Position numbers and translations under genes: made by a program. Below, in pieces: positions 20,865 to 31,154 of a DNA stretch of 64,000 nucleotides (its first letter is position 1; every line of letters starts with the position of its first letter). This stretch comes from Schizophyllum amplum (taxonomy: Eukaryota; Basidiomycota; Agaricomycetes; Agaricales; Schizophyllaceae): positions 496,001 to 560,000 of the forward strand of contig VDMD01000017.1 in NCBI GenBank assembly GCA_007026445.1, given 5' to 3'. The notes beneath the pieces are model-generated. The model made no database searches. It was not told the origin of the DNA and saw only the letters and a program-made list of their open reading frames with translations.

Positions 20865-22087
20865 GCAGTTCGAGGAATCCCGCCGTACAACCAGTGCAGC
20901 GCTGGCGGCGCGATGAGGACTTTAAACAAAGGCCAGCGCAGAGAGAAAACTTCACAAATAATTCGAAAAATACACCCACTGTAGTACCTGCTCAAGGTGC
21001 GACAGAACCAACTACGAACTCGCGGCCGGCGCCCCCGCCACAGGGGCCCGTACACCCGTTCAGAAGTGTGCCAGAAACACGCTTTATCCCGAATGATCAA
21101 AGACCACCCGCGTTACCCGTCCGTCCCGGTGTGCAACCAGCCATCAGAGACGAGATAGAACGAGGAAGTGCTCAGAGAAAGGTGCAGGCTCCCATACAAG
21201 GGACCGCCGACGCACAGACGGTCCTGGACAAGTTATTAGACAGCAAATGCCCGACCACGGGAATTTCGTTAAGAGATTTCCTAGGTGTGAGCTCGTCAGT
21301 ACAGGACCTTCTCCGGAAACTGTTGACTCGAAAGCAGACAGTGGTTGATCATTTTGGAAATAATCTATACATCACCGCCGTAACCGAAGTATGGCAGGTG
21401 AAAGAGTTAGCATCGGCAAAGGGGGAACATATGGAGCCTTCGATGCAAGAAATACCTCAGATAGACTGGGCTAGCCTCAAGGGTGAACTCATCCAGACCA
21501 CGGTAGAAATGCCGAGCAGTTCTAACGGTACAGTTCCAATAGGAGCATTTGTACAGCTCGACGCAGCGCTCGAGGTTTACCAGAGCATGGGTGAGCAAGA
21601 AAGGACTGGGGTGACGTTCGCGGGAGAGGAATCCCAAAATCTGAGGACGGTGTGGCCTAACGTTAACGGTCATGGCGGGACAGAATGCATTATGGATGGC
21701 GGATCACAGATAGTTTCCATGTCAAAGACTTGTGCGCGAGAAGTGGGGGCCTCTTATGATCCGACGATCACAATCCGGATGCAGAGTGCCAATAATCAGA
21801 TAAATTCAACTTTAGGACTAGCGAAGAACGTCCCATTTGAGTTTGCTGGTATCACCATCTATCTGCAATGCCACATTTCGGACACGGAAGCCTTTGGCGT
21901 GTTGCTCGGACGTCCCTTTGATACTCTGTGCGAGTCCGAGATCAAAAACGACCGCTACGGCAACCAGGAGATCACCATCACCTGCCCGAACACCCGTAAT
22001 AAAGTGACCATGCATACCTATGCGCGAGGCAAGATACCTGAGCATCTCAAGGAGAAGCTGGGGTTTCCGGAAGCTTCAAGGAACTGA
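20861..22087 (+). CDS. Retropepsin-type protease frame (pro) of the LTR retrotransposon
   Basis: Open in the -1 frame relative to gag and lacking a good ATG at its start, so it is most likely made as a Gag-Pro fusion by frameshifting at 20855-20861. The N-terminal half is Pro/Arg-rich linker. The protease core is near 21690-21930. It has the catalytic motif CIMDGGSQIVSM, in which the usual D-[ST]-G appears as D-G-G, then MQSANNQINSTLGLAKNVPF and the second-domain motif FGVLLGRPFDTL. The enzyme should cut Gag and Pol into mature proteins. The stop is TGA at 22085-22087. Pol lies in the next -1 frame, and I could not find a canonical heptamer for that second shift. Confidence 0.8.
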   Translation, partial: LGSSRNPAVQPVQRWRRDEDFKQRPAQRENFTNNSKNTPTVVPAQGATEPTTNSRPAPPPQGPVHPFRSVPETRFIPNDQRPPALPVRPGVQPAIRDEIERGSAQRKVQAPIQGTADAQTVLDKLLDSKCPTTGISLRDFLGVSSSVQDLLRKLLTRKQTVVDHFGNNLYITAVTEVWQVKELASAKGEHMEPSMQEIPQIDWASLKGELIQTTVEMPSSSNGTVPIGAFVQLDAALEVYQSMGEQERTGVTFAGEESQNLRTVWPNVNGHGGTECIMDGGSQIVSMSKTCAREVGASYDPTITIRMQSANNQINSTLGLAKNVPFEFAGITIYLQCHISDTEAFGVLLGRPFDTLCESEIKNDRYGNQEITITCPNTRNKVTMHTYARGKIPEHLKEKLGFPEASRN

Positions 22088-25000
22088 TTCCAGGCCTTGA
22101 GGATCAGGGAGAAGCAGCGCTACAGGTAGAAGTGGATGAAGGGAGACGAGTGTGGATAAAGAGCATACATAAACTAGAAAATACAAAAACATATACGCAG
22201 AAGGACCTTCAAGAGGCCTATCTCCAAGCGGCACTAGACGCGGACGAGGTAGAGGATGAGGAAGGAAGAAAGACCTTGGCGAGTTTCTTCGGGACGAACC
22301 TGGTATATTCTGGCAAAGCGAGTGACAGTCTCGGGGATGCCCCGATCAATGGCAGACCAGATTCAGTCTACTCTGACAAGCGAGACAGAACATATTATGA
22401 CCAGCGGGGTCGGGTCCGGGAAGCAGTGAACTCGCTAGACCCCCCAGTCTCTACCTTAGCGGGGAAGAAATACAAGCCGGTCGCGATGAAGGTTCGGCCA
22501 GTGTACGAACATCTACCACAACAATTTCGCATTGTAAGAAATATACAAGGAGATCCAGAGAAGGACCTGCCTGTGTTGCCGACGCATCCGCCGGAATATA
22601 CGCCTACGGGTCGCTATACCGCGGAAAGAAAAGAGATAATTGACAAAGCGCATCCGGGAGACTTTCTCTGGCCTGAAGAGCGCAAACTCCTACACTATCT
22701 TATGATGGTACAACACCGGGGTTTCGCTTGGAACGATGATGAACGTGGCTGCTTTAGGGAGGATTTTTTCCCTGCGGTAGATATTCCCGTAATACCCCAT
22801 AAACCGTGGGTGGAGCGCAACATACCGATCCCGCCGGGCTTGTACGAGGAAGTTTGTAAAATCATCCTCAAAAAGATACAAGCCGGTGTCTATGAGCCTT
22901 CGAACTCGTCGTACCGCTCTAGATGGTTCTGTGTGGTCAAGAAAGATGGCAAGAGCTTGAGACTCGTACATAGTCTCGAACCCTTGAATGCAGTCACTAT
23001 AGCTCATTCGGGACTACCTCCCGCAACAGACTCGCTCGCCAGCTGGTTCTCGGCTCGAGCGTGTGGTGGTATTCTTGATCTGTTTGTAGGTTACGATGAG
23101 CGGCTCCTTGCGGAGTCCTCTCGAGACCTTACAACATTTCAGACGCCTTTTGGGGCGTTCCGACTGAGGACGCTACCTATGGGATGGACAAATGCAGTAC
23201 CAATATTCCATGACGATGTCACGACTATCTTGCGTCCTTTAATACCCGAACTAACGATACCGTACATTGACGATGTACCTATCAGAGGGCCGGAGACGAG
23301 GTACGAATTGAAAGAAGGAGGATACGAGGTCATACCAGAAAATACAAAAATAAGACGCTTCGTTTGGGAACACCTGAACAACGTGAACAAAGTAATCCAG
23401 CACATGAAGTATTCCGGGGGTACGTTTTCGGGCACGAAGGCGTACCTCTGTGTACCCGAATTCGATGTAGTGGGCCACCGGTGCGCGTACGAGGGACGCA
23501 AACCAGAGGACAACCGCATTGGGGTGATACAGAACTGGGGTGCGTGCAAGGACCTCTCAGACGTACGAAGCTTTCTGGGAGTCGCAGGAGTATATCGCAT
23601 GTTTATCAAAGACTACGCGAAAATAGCAGAACCTCTAGTGAAGTTGACGCGCAAGGGCGTGCCCTTCCAGTGGGGGCCTGAACAGAAAGAAGCACAGGAG
23701 GCGCTGAAAGACGCGCTCGTCAAGAGTCCACCGTTGCAGCCGGTAAGGTATCACGTTGACTGGGAAACCGTGCTCGGGGTAGATACATCGTACAAGGCAG
23801 TCGGCTGGTACATACAGCAGATAAATCCTGACGATACCAAAGAATTCTACTACTGTCGCTTCGGCTCCGAAGTGCTCAGTGAGCGCGAGTCTCAATATTC
23901 CCAGCCAAAGCGAGAATTATTCGGTTTAATGCGGGCGCTCTTGGTCGCGCAGTACTGGCTGTTAGGTTGCAGGCATCTGGTCATCGAGACAGACGCAAAA
24001 TATATACACGGCATGCTGAAGAACCCTGGAAGCGGTCCGAATGCAACGATCAACCGTTGGATCGAACATATACTTCTATTCCACTTCACGCTACGCCACG
24101 TATCTGGCAAATCACATTCTATAGCGGATGGTCTATCTCGTCGACCTCTTTACGTGGGTGACGAGCGTCGGGCTAGAACTGACGGAGGGGACCTGGAATT
24201 GCAAGGCTTACGAGGTTTTGAAGTGAAATATGGCCTACCCGATGATACTTTGGATCTGGAAGAATTCAGAGACTCCATAGACACCCGGGGAGGTTATGTA
24301 CAGTTCAGCTCGCCTGGCATACCGCGTAGAGATCTGTTTGCAAGAGAAAAGAAGGTGCAGATGGCGTTTCTACAGTTTAAGCAAGACTGTGTCGCGCAAG
24401 GGGGAGAGCCTACACTGGGCGTGCTACTGGCATCGCGAGGAGTGACCCAGCCACCCCGGTTACCCGATCCTGTGGAGAACCTGAAGGATGAGGAATCTCT
24501 GGCCCGCTATCGCGAACTACCAAGGTCTGAAGAAGATCGCCGGTTGGACGACGACTTGTGGCATTTAAGGGATTACTTCAGTCAGAATCCCATAGACTTG
24601 TCGCCGCTGAAGTGGGACGAGTTGGCCTGTCTCGCTGCCGACTTCCGAATGTCAAAATCCGGAAGAATATACCACAAATCAAAGGGAGGGAGCGCGTTGC
24701 TAGTATGGCCTAGAGACCGCTGGTTTCTCATGAATCAAGCTCAGTCCGTGGTTAACAACGCTACCTTCGTGGAAGTATGGGGGCTATTGAAGGACAAATA
24801 CTGGTGGCCCAGCATGAGACAAGATGTAGAAAATTACCTGGGGAGCTGTGACGGCCACCTCTGGGATAGAAAAGAAATTCTGGCATTGCCTACCAAACTA
24901 CCGCTCACACAAGGACTATTGCAGGTGTGCTACGAACCTAGCGAGTCTGCGGTAAAAGTAGAAGGGATGTCGGCCTTAGAATATGAACTACGAACAGTGA

Positions 25001-27030
25001 AAGGTCTGCCCACCAAAGTAGTGGACCCAGTCGCTCGCCTAGTAATAGAAGAACTGTCGTCAAAAATAAAACTGCCAGTCCCGGAGAGGGAAGCCGAAGT
25101 ACGAGAGCTCGAACCGCCGCCACCAGTTTTTACTATGGCGCTCGATGAGAGCGACTTCAAGGCGGAAGTTGAGCTAGCAAGGAAGGAGACAGAAGCGCAT
25201 AGCCTGGTGTGGAAGAGTCATCTCGCGAATATGGGGATCGACGAAAACCACGAGGTGTATAAGGCTTTTGTGATAAGCGAGAACGAGGAGGCGGCAAGGG
25301 GAGAAGAATTGGGGGCATACCCACCCAAGAAGCGGACCCTTGTCGCAAGGAACGAAGACGCCAACATGCGCCGAGCGCTGGACGCGTTAGAACGAACCGG
25401 GGACTTTGCAGACGCAGAGGTCCGCCGGAAAAATAAGGATAAAATAAAGAAGTGGGCACGGCACTATGAGGTGCATGGTGGACGGCTGTACCGCAAAAGC
25501 GATCACGATCAGCGGCCTCTACTGTGGGTGCCACCAGAAAAACGAATGGAGATGATGAGACAAGCGCATGATAGCTTGGGTCATCGAGGCGCCTGGGCAA
25601 CCGGGAGTCAACTCTTGCTCCGATTCTGGTGGAAGGACCTTCGAGAGGACGTGGATTGGTTCGTTGGGACGTGCCACCCGTGTCAAGAACGGCTGAAAAC
25701 AATCGTCAGGATTGCGCCCGTAATAACTTTCACACCAGCGCTATTCCAAGTGATTCACATAGATACCATGCATATGACCCCGGCTTCTAATGGTCGGAAA
25801 TATATCATACATGCGCGGGACTCTCTGTCTGCTTGGGTAGAAGGACGAGCGCTGTCGAAGGAAACAGGGGAGCAAGTTGCGAGGTTCATACTCGAAGAGA
25901 TAATCTGCCGTTGGGGATGTCCATCGGAAATTGTCACTGACAACGGACCACCCATCAAAGCCGGGCTTGCCTGGATCAAGGCGAAGTACGGGATAGAACA
26001 CATCAAGGTGTCTACGTACAATTCGCAAGGAAACGGGAAGGTGGAGCAGCTACACTGGGATATCAGACAGTCGTTGGCGAAAGCCACAGCCGGACAGATG
26101 CACAAGTGGTACTTCTACTTGCATTTCGTATGGTGGGCAGACCGGGTGACACTGAGGAGAAGACTGGGAGTATCTCCTTACTTTCTAGTAACTGGAGCGC
26201 ACCCCATCTTACCTCTAGACCTGGCAGAAGCTACCTGGCTAGTAGATTATCCCGGAGAATTCTTGAGCCGCGACGACCTGGTCGGGCTTCGCGCTCAAGC
26301 ACTCGCGAAACACCACGATACCGTAAACCAAGTACGAGCAAGAATTACGCGAGAGAAGCGAGCGCGTCTATCCCGATACGAGCAGCAATACGGTACGGTT
26401 ATCAAAGTCCTAGACTTTAAACCCGGCGACCTAGTCCTCATAAGGAACACTCGTATCGAGAAATCACACAGTACTAAGATGCTGCCACGCTATTTGGGAC
26501 CCATGGTGGTCCTAAGGCGCACTACGGGCGGGTCCTATATTGTCTGCGAAATGGATGGTACGGTCTATCATAGTAAAATCGGAGCGTTCCGTGTGCTGCC
26601 CTATAAAGCGCGCACAAGCATACCGTTGCCCGATAACATACAAGACTTGATTGACACGCCGCCAGACCGCATTGATGAGCTGATGAGGGAACCCGAGACA
26701 GAACACCCGGACGATGTGCCAAGCGAAGAGGAAGGCGCTGAAGCCCCGGACCAGGGGGTTGCGCAAGTGTTAGACGAGATAAATAGCGAGTTCGAAGCAA
26801 TAAACGGTGCAAACCCCGTGGCAAGGCCTCTCTCTCCTATTCTCGAAGAAGATGAGACCCCAGGTCTACCGGACGATCCGCCAGATCTACCCTTGATTAC
26901 TGCAGATCTACCAGAGGACCTAGGGGAAGACGAGATAGAACCAGTGGGGAGACCCGCGCGACAGCGAAAGCCATCGGGAGCGCTGGCGCGAGCGGGAGGC
27001 TGGGACGCGGTTTTGAAGCGAGTGCGATAG
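22088..27030 (+). CDS. pol: Pol polyprotein: reverse transcriptase, RNase H, integrase
   Basis: One long frame without an ATG at its head; it is readable upstream to about 22060 (KELIPGLEDQGEAALQVEV), consistent with -1 frameshifting from pro. Numbering from codon 22132: reverse transcriptase at about 230-480, with GGILDLFVGYDER and YIDDVPI (YxDD near 377); RNase H at about 540-660, with LGVDTSYKAVGWY, RELFGLMRAL and IETDAKY. An H2C2-like but degenerate block lies near 870-920 (KDKYWWPSMRQDVENYLGSC), and an intact H2C2 at about 1144-1185 (AHDSLGHRG...TCHPCQ). The integrase core has HIDTMHM, VTDNGPP and GNGKVEQL with the last D and E 35 apart, and a C-terminal RYLGPMVVLRR module follows. All catalytic residues are present. 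An acidic tail of about 130 residues ends at TAG 27028-27030. Confidence 0.93.
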
Positions 27031-27341
27031 AACCAAAGCCCGCGCAACGAAGTTATGGCGCCTCAAAATAGTGATGCCATTGACTTCGTAAGTGCAGAAG
27101 TAAACTACCGTACTACTAGTCTTTTACGGAACACAACAGCGAGCAAAGGGCAGGTACACTAATCGGTGTCTAAGAGTCCGAGTACCCGTGCCGCTCAAGC
27201 AGCCAGCCAACCCGTACGCTGCAGAAATACGGAAAGAATTACAAAGATGGCGAACGCAGCCTGGCAGATCGACACCAGAGAAAGTTGAAAGAAGGAACGG
27301 AGTGAGATAGAACCGCACGTATTCGCCTCAGCGCGGAGGAG
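27031..27341. other. Gap between convergent pol and antisense gene A
   Basis: No supported gene. It must hold the 3' end signals of antisense gene A on the minus strand. The motif GAGATAGAACC at 27307 recurs at 28653. Confidence 0.4.
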
Positions 27342-28620
27342 TCAGGCGTCGGTGGCAGGCATGACCGTCTCGGCATCACTGCCCTCGGCGTCCTCGTCAT
27401 CGGCCTGGGGGGCAGATTCGTCCTGAGTATCGACGTCCATCTCGTCGGAGATCACGGCCTTGGACTTAGGCGCGCGCTTGCCCTTGCCTTTGCCTTTCGC
27501 CTTACCGCTCTGAGGAAGTAAGAATGAGATAGGGCGCCAAGACGTAAGCAACAACGCACCTCGGTCGAGGATGACCCCGCGGCGGACCCACTGGGAAGGC
27601 CAGCGAGGAGAGCGGCCACGCCGTCGCGCTGCTCCTGGAGGTGCTGATGCACGAGATAGTGGACGCCGAGGGCGCAAGCCGTAGTCGCGAGCTGGGAGTC
27701 CAAGTCCTTCAGCATAGCCGAAAGGTGGTTGGGCTTGGGGCTGCCGAACGACGACGCCTTGGCAATGGTCTCCGCGACCTTTTCGAGTGCAGACGCAGCG
27801 TCGGTACCGAGGAGAGCGGTGAAGATCGCCTCAGTGTTCGCCGCTCCGTGCTCAAGCTTGAGCTGGCCGTACGTGGTGATGTTGGGCAACTAAGGGAGGA
27901 TCAGTAACGCTATTCGGGGCAGGGCACGGCACACGTACCTTGTGGGGACCAGCGGCGTCTAAGGCGTCAGCAAGAGCACGCTTAGTGGGCTTCTTGTCCA
28001 CCACCAGAAGGACGTCCGGAGTCTGAACGCCAGGGATGAGCAGGGGCTTCTTGCCGCGGGCAGCACGCGGGGGCTTGGGGGGGGTCACGACCTCGACCTC
28101 CTCCTCCTTCGCAGCTTCAGCCGCGGCAACTTGAGCCTCTAGCTGAGAGAGAGCGTAAGCAACAGAACGATGAGGGTGGGATAGAACGACGCACCATTGC
28201 CACAATCGCGTGAATGCGCTTCTTCACCGTAATAAACCCTGGGTACCGATCCGTCGGGGGCAGGTCGGGCGCGAAGGGGCTCTGCATGGCCAGGATCAAC
28301 TGCTTCATCTTGACGTAGATCTCAAGATGGTCGATGGTGGCAAAGGCGGTGTCCTCCACCACAACCTGATGAGAAGCGTCAGACACAAGACAGGTCCGCC
28401 TGAAATAAGGAGTTACCTGGCCCCAACTGAAAACGTCGCGGGTCGGGCGGTGAAATTGGTCTATGTTGTCCTTGAAGAAGGGGCTTTTGCGACCTTCCGG
28501 ACTCGCCAGGTGGTGCCCGGATCGTGAGTACGCGACGAGGTCGAAAGTTTTGATGTGGGAAGCGACCTGGAGGGTGCGCGGCTGTCCCATGGAGGGAGTG
28601 GCGGATTTGGGAGGAGGCAT
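27342..28620 (-). CDS. Antisense accessory gene A inside the retrotransposon, five exons
   Basis: The function is unknown. The start ATG at 28620 (MPPPKSATPSMGQPRTLQV) and the stop at 27342-27344 are joined through four introns of about 50 nt with good borders: GTAACT, GTGCGT, GTACGT and GTGCGT donors, each with a CAG or TAG acceptor. All four junctions are phase 0 and keep the frame, which random sequence would not do. The spliced product is about 355 residues. It has an N-terminal part with HIKTFDLVAYSRSGHHL and TRDVFSWGQ, then HLEIYVKMKQLILAMQSPF, a charged Ala/Glu/Lys/Pro linker, a helical region (AIFTALLGTDAASALEKVAE, GVHYLVHQHLQEQRDGVAAL), a GKGKGKRAPKSK basic stretch likely to be a nuclear signal, and an acidic tail. 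Because it lies opposite the genomic RNA, its introns are not removed during retrotransposition. Confidence 0.8.
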
Positions 28621-29139
28621 CCTGAGAGGAAAGACAGTGGAGGTTGGCTGAAGCGAGATAGAACCTTGCCTGTCCTTATATATCCTGGCCGAGGCGGAGG
28701 ATCGACTGGACGGCAGAGGAAAGAAGTTTTACCCCGGCTTCAAGTAACGGATGTCTGCCGTAACGGCGAGGACGCCGTCTATTTTAGTGTGGGGGAGGAT
28801 AGACTGTCTCGGGATATACACAGCCGCCTAGCGCAAATTTTCGCGTCAAAGTCAGCACGGATGAGGTCTTACAAAAAGAACTCAAACATCTGACACGTGA
28901 CTTCGGTACCGAACGACGGAACAAAGCGAAAAGCCAACTTCGGCAAATTAGACACTTGTTCGCAATTTTGATCTTACTTCAGACAATGGAGGCATCAAGA
29001 ACAAGGATTTATATTGCCAAGAAGTAAGGAGCTATGTATATATGCCCAAGAAACAAGAACTCGACAGAGTAAATAAATAACAGAGTCCCGAGCAGGGCAT
29101 GTAAGCAAGAAAGGGGGAGTAAAAAGATCCGAAAAACCC
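28621..29139. other. Spacer between antisense genes A and B
   Basis: No gene supported. It contains an extra polypurine-tract-like segment at 28783-28797, and presumably the promoter of gene A (minus strand). Confidence 0.45.
28783..28797 (+). promoter_or_regulatory. Internal polypurine-tract-like copy
   Basis: TTTAGTGTGGGGGAG here equals the sequence just before the 3' LTR (31139-31153). Ten bases a little upstream, CGCCGTCTAT, also match the LTR start region. It could prime a second plus strand (central tract) or be the scar of an old rearrangement. Confidence 0.5.
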
Positions 29140-30753
29140 TAGGGAGCAGGCTGAGGGCGAGTTAGAACGACCTAAGCATCCTGTAAAGGCTTGCACTCAC
29201 GCTGGCCAGACGGTCGGAGCGACGAAGGTTATAAGACCTAGCCTCGGCCCGGCTCAGGCGAGGAGGGACGGAATTCCCGGCGATGGGAGTCAGCGTCGGA
29301 ACCCGCGGAAAACTCGATGGGGGAAGCCAGTAACGGACCCGCCCGTCACCGTCGTAAATGGCGGTGTATCCCTGCAGCCGATCCTAGATCCAGGACGAGT
29401 TAACGTCGTACCAGGAAAATTGAAGAAAAACATACCTGTGTCACCCAGCGAATCGCGCAGCCTATCAAGGCCGGAAACGTCTCAGGGGAAGCCCTCGAAT
29501 CAGAGGGCCCCGCCACGGCGTTGACGGCAGACTGAGGCAAAGAGGCGGTGGGTGCCGCAGGAACCTGCGACCGTTAGTAACAGTGCCAAGATGAGAGACG
29601 AGGTCCACTCACCTCTGTCGACTCTTGGGGTACCGGGGAAGGAGGTGGTACGGCCTCGGCAGTCGCCGCGGTCCCTGACTCTGACACTGGTGCTGGAGGC
29701 GCAGGAGACGGAACGCGAGGCGTAGGCTCGCGCGCCGGAGCAGGCCAGAAGCGGTTGGAGCCCGGATGGGCAGCCGCGTGCTGCAGGAAGCCTGGCTCAT
29801 ACCACACTTCCCGGGGCGGAGTACCGGCGCGGCGACGACGACGCACCAGCCCTACCGAGCTCTGAGGGGCAAGGTTGGGTGTGGAAATCACACGCGACTT
29901 CCTAGCGCGCTTCGGCGGCGGCTGGGTAGGATCAAGCGTAAACAAAGAAAGAAAAAGGCGAGACAGAACAGGAACACGTACCGGGGAAGCACGAGGTGGA
30001 GGAGACGCCGCCTGGCGGCGCTTCGCCTGCGCAGCTCGACCCCCAGCGCCCCGTTCAGCGTCGGTGGCGCAATCGCAATCCTGCAAAGAGAAACCCTCGA
30101 CGCCGAAGGAGCGCGCCAGAAGCATCAGCTCCGAATCAGGGATGTAGCGATCCTTGCGACGGGAGAGGCGCTTGTCCTAAAGCCGGATTAGTCTGTAACA
30201 CGCGGAAGTTAGCGTAAGAAGGACTCACCAGCGCTTCATTCGCCCGGCGAATTCGCGTCTCCAGACTCGACGCCTTCGAAACCTCGTCCGGCATCGGAAT
30301 GTCCAGACCCACGGGGTTGAAAGTCATCCTGAAAATTAACTGTTAAGCAGTAAGAAGGAAAGGGGATAAATGAAAAACGCACGACGGGCGAGAGATCGGG
30401 TGGTTCGAGTACCACTTGGGACCCGGCTTGGCGACGCGTAAGATGTCGTAGAAAAAGAAGAGGCAGGCGCGGACGACCTCTTGAGGCTTGCCGCGACTGC
30501 CTGGGTGGACGGTTTCTTCATAGAAAGCGTCGGCCAAACCGTGCTAGAACACGGAATGAGCCCTCTGCCAAGCTAGCCAGGAAATAAGCAAACTCACCAA
30601 GATCGAACGTATTTGGAGGGGGAGTGCGTTGTTCTTGCGAAGAGCGCGAACCAGGTTGTGGGGGGTAGGCTCCTGATCACCCAGGGCCGTGAGCAGGCGC
30701 GAGTTGACCGTCAGGATCTTGTCACTGAAGGTTTTAGCGCCCTTGCGCGACAT
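29140..30753 (-). CDS. Antisense accessory gene B inside the retrotransposon, about eight exons
   Basis: The function is unknown. The best start is ATG 30753 (MSRKGAKTFSDKILTVN); a further upstream exon cannot be excluded. Exons are separated by introns of about 45-60 nt with GTGAGT, GTGCGT, GTGAGT, GTACGT, GTGAGT, GTATGT and GTGAGT donors and YAG acceptors; the joins I could check keep the frame (one is phase 2, the rest phase 0). The stop is TAG 29140-29142. The product is about 410 residues: an N-terminal ordered region (NSRLLTALGDQEPTPHNLVR, HGLADAFYEETVHP, VRACLFFFYDILRVAKPGP), a short domain with DKRLSRRKDRYIPDSELMLL, a basic stretch PPPKRARKSR like a nuclear signal, then Pro/Ala/Ser-rich linker and a C-terminus with DRLQGYTAIYDGDGRVRYWL and RSYNLRRSDRLAS. 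Its promoter would lie next to the 3' LTR, where TCACGTGA occurs near 30931. Confidence 0.78.
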
Positions 30754-31138
30754 CCGGTGCGTCTGCTCGCTGATGGGACGATCACGACGTGCTGTACGCC
30801 GGGGCTCAGTAAGGGCGAGACAGACGTAACGCAAAACTTACGAGTGGCCATGAGGGCAAGAGAGAAGGAGAAATAAGCTCGAAGAGGCCGTGCGGCGTTT
30901 AAGTACGTCAAACGGCGGCGACGGACCGGTCACGTGACGGCATGTTCGAAAGTTCAACTCCCGAGAAAGAGCCGTGAACTGAAGAAATGCCTGTAACTGG
31001 AATAAACCACCCACCATGCCGAGGCTCTGAGCTGGCTGGAGGGACCCTCTACACCCATTTGTGGGAAAATACGAACTCAGGTTCGAAGATAAAAAGATAT
31101 GATGGGCTATTGAAGCCAGTGACCGAGGACGGTCAAGA

Positions 31139-31154
31139 TTTAGTGTGGGGGAGA
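31139..31154 (+). promoter_or_regulatory. Polypurine tract
   Basis: TTTAGTGTGGGGGAGA directly abuts the 3' LTR start TAATAC. It is the expected primer for plus-strand synthesis, and the same arrangement is kept in the decayed relative at about 11.88 kb. Confidence 0.85.
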
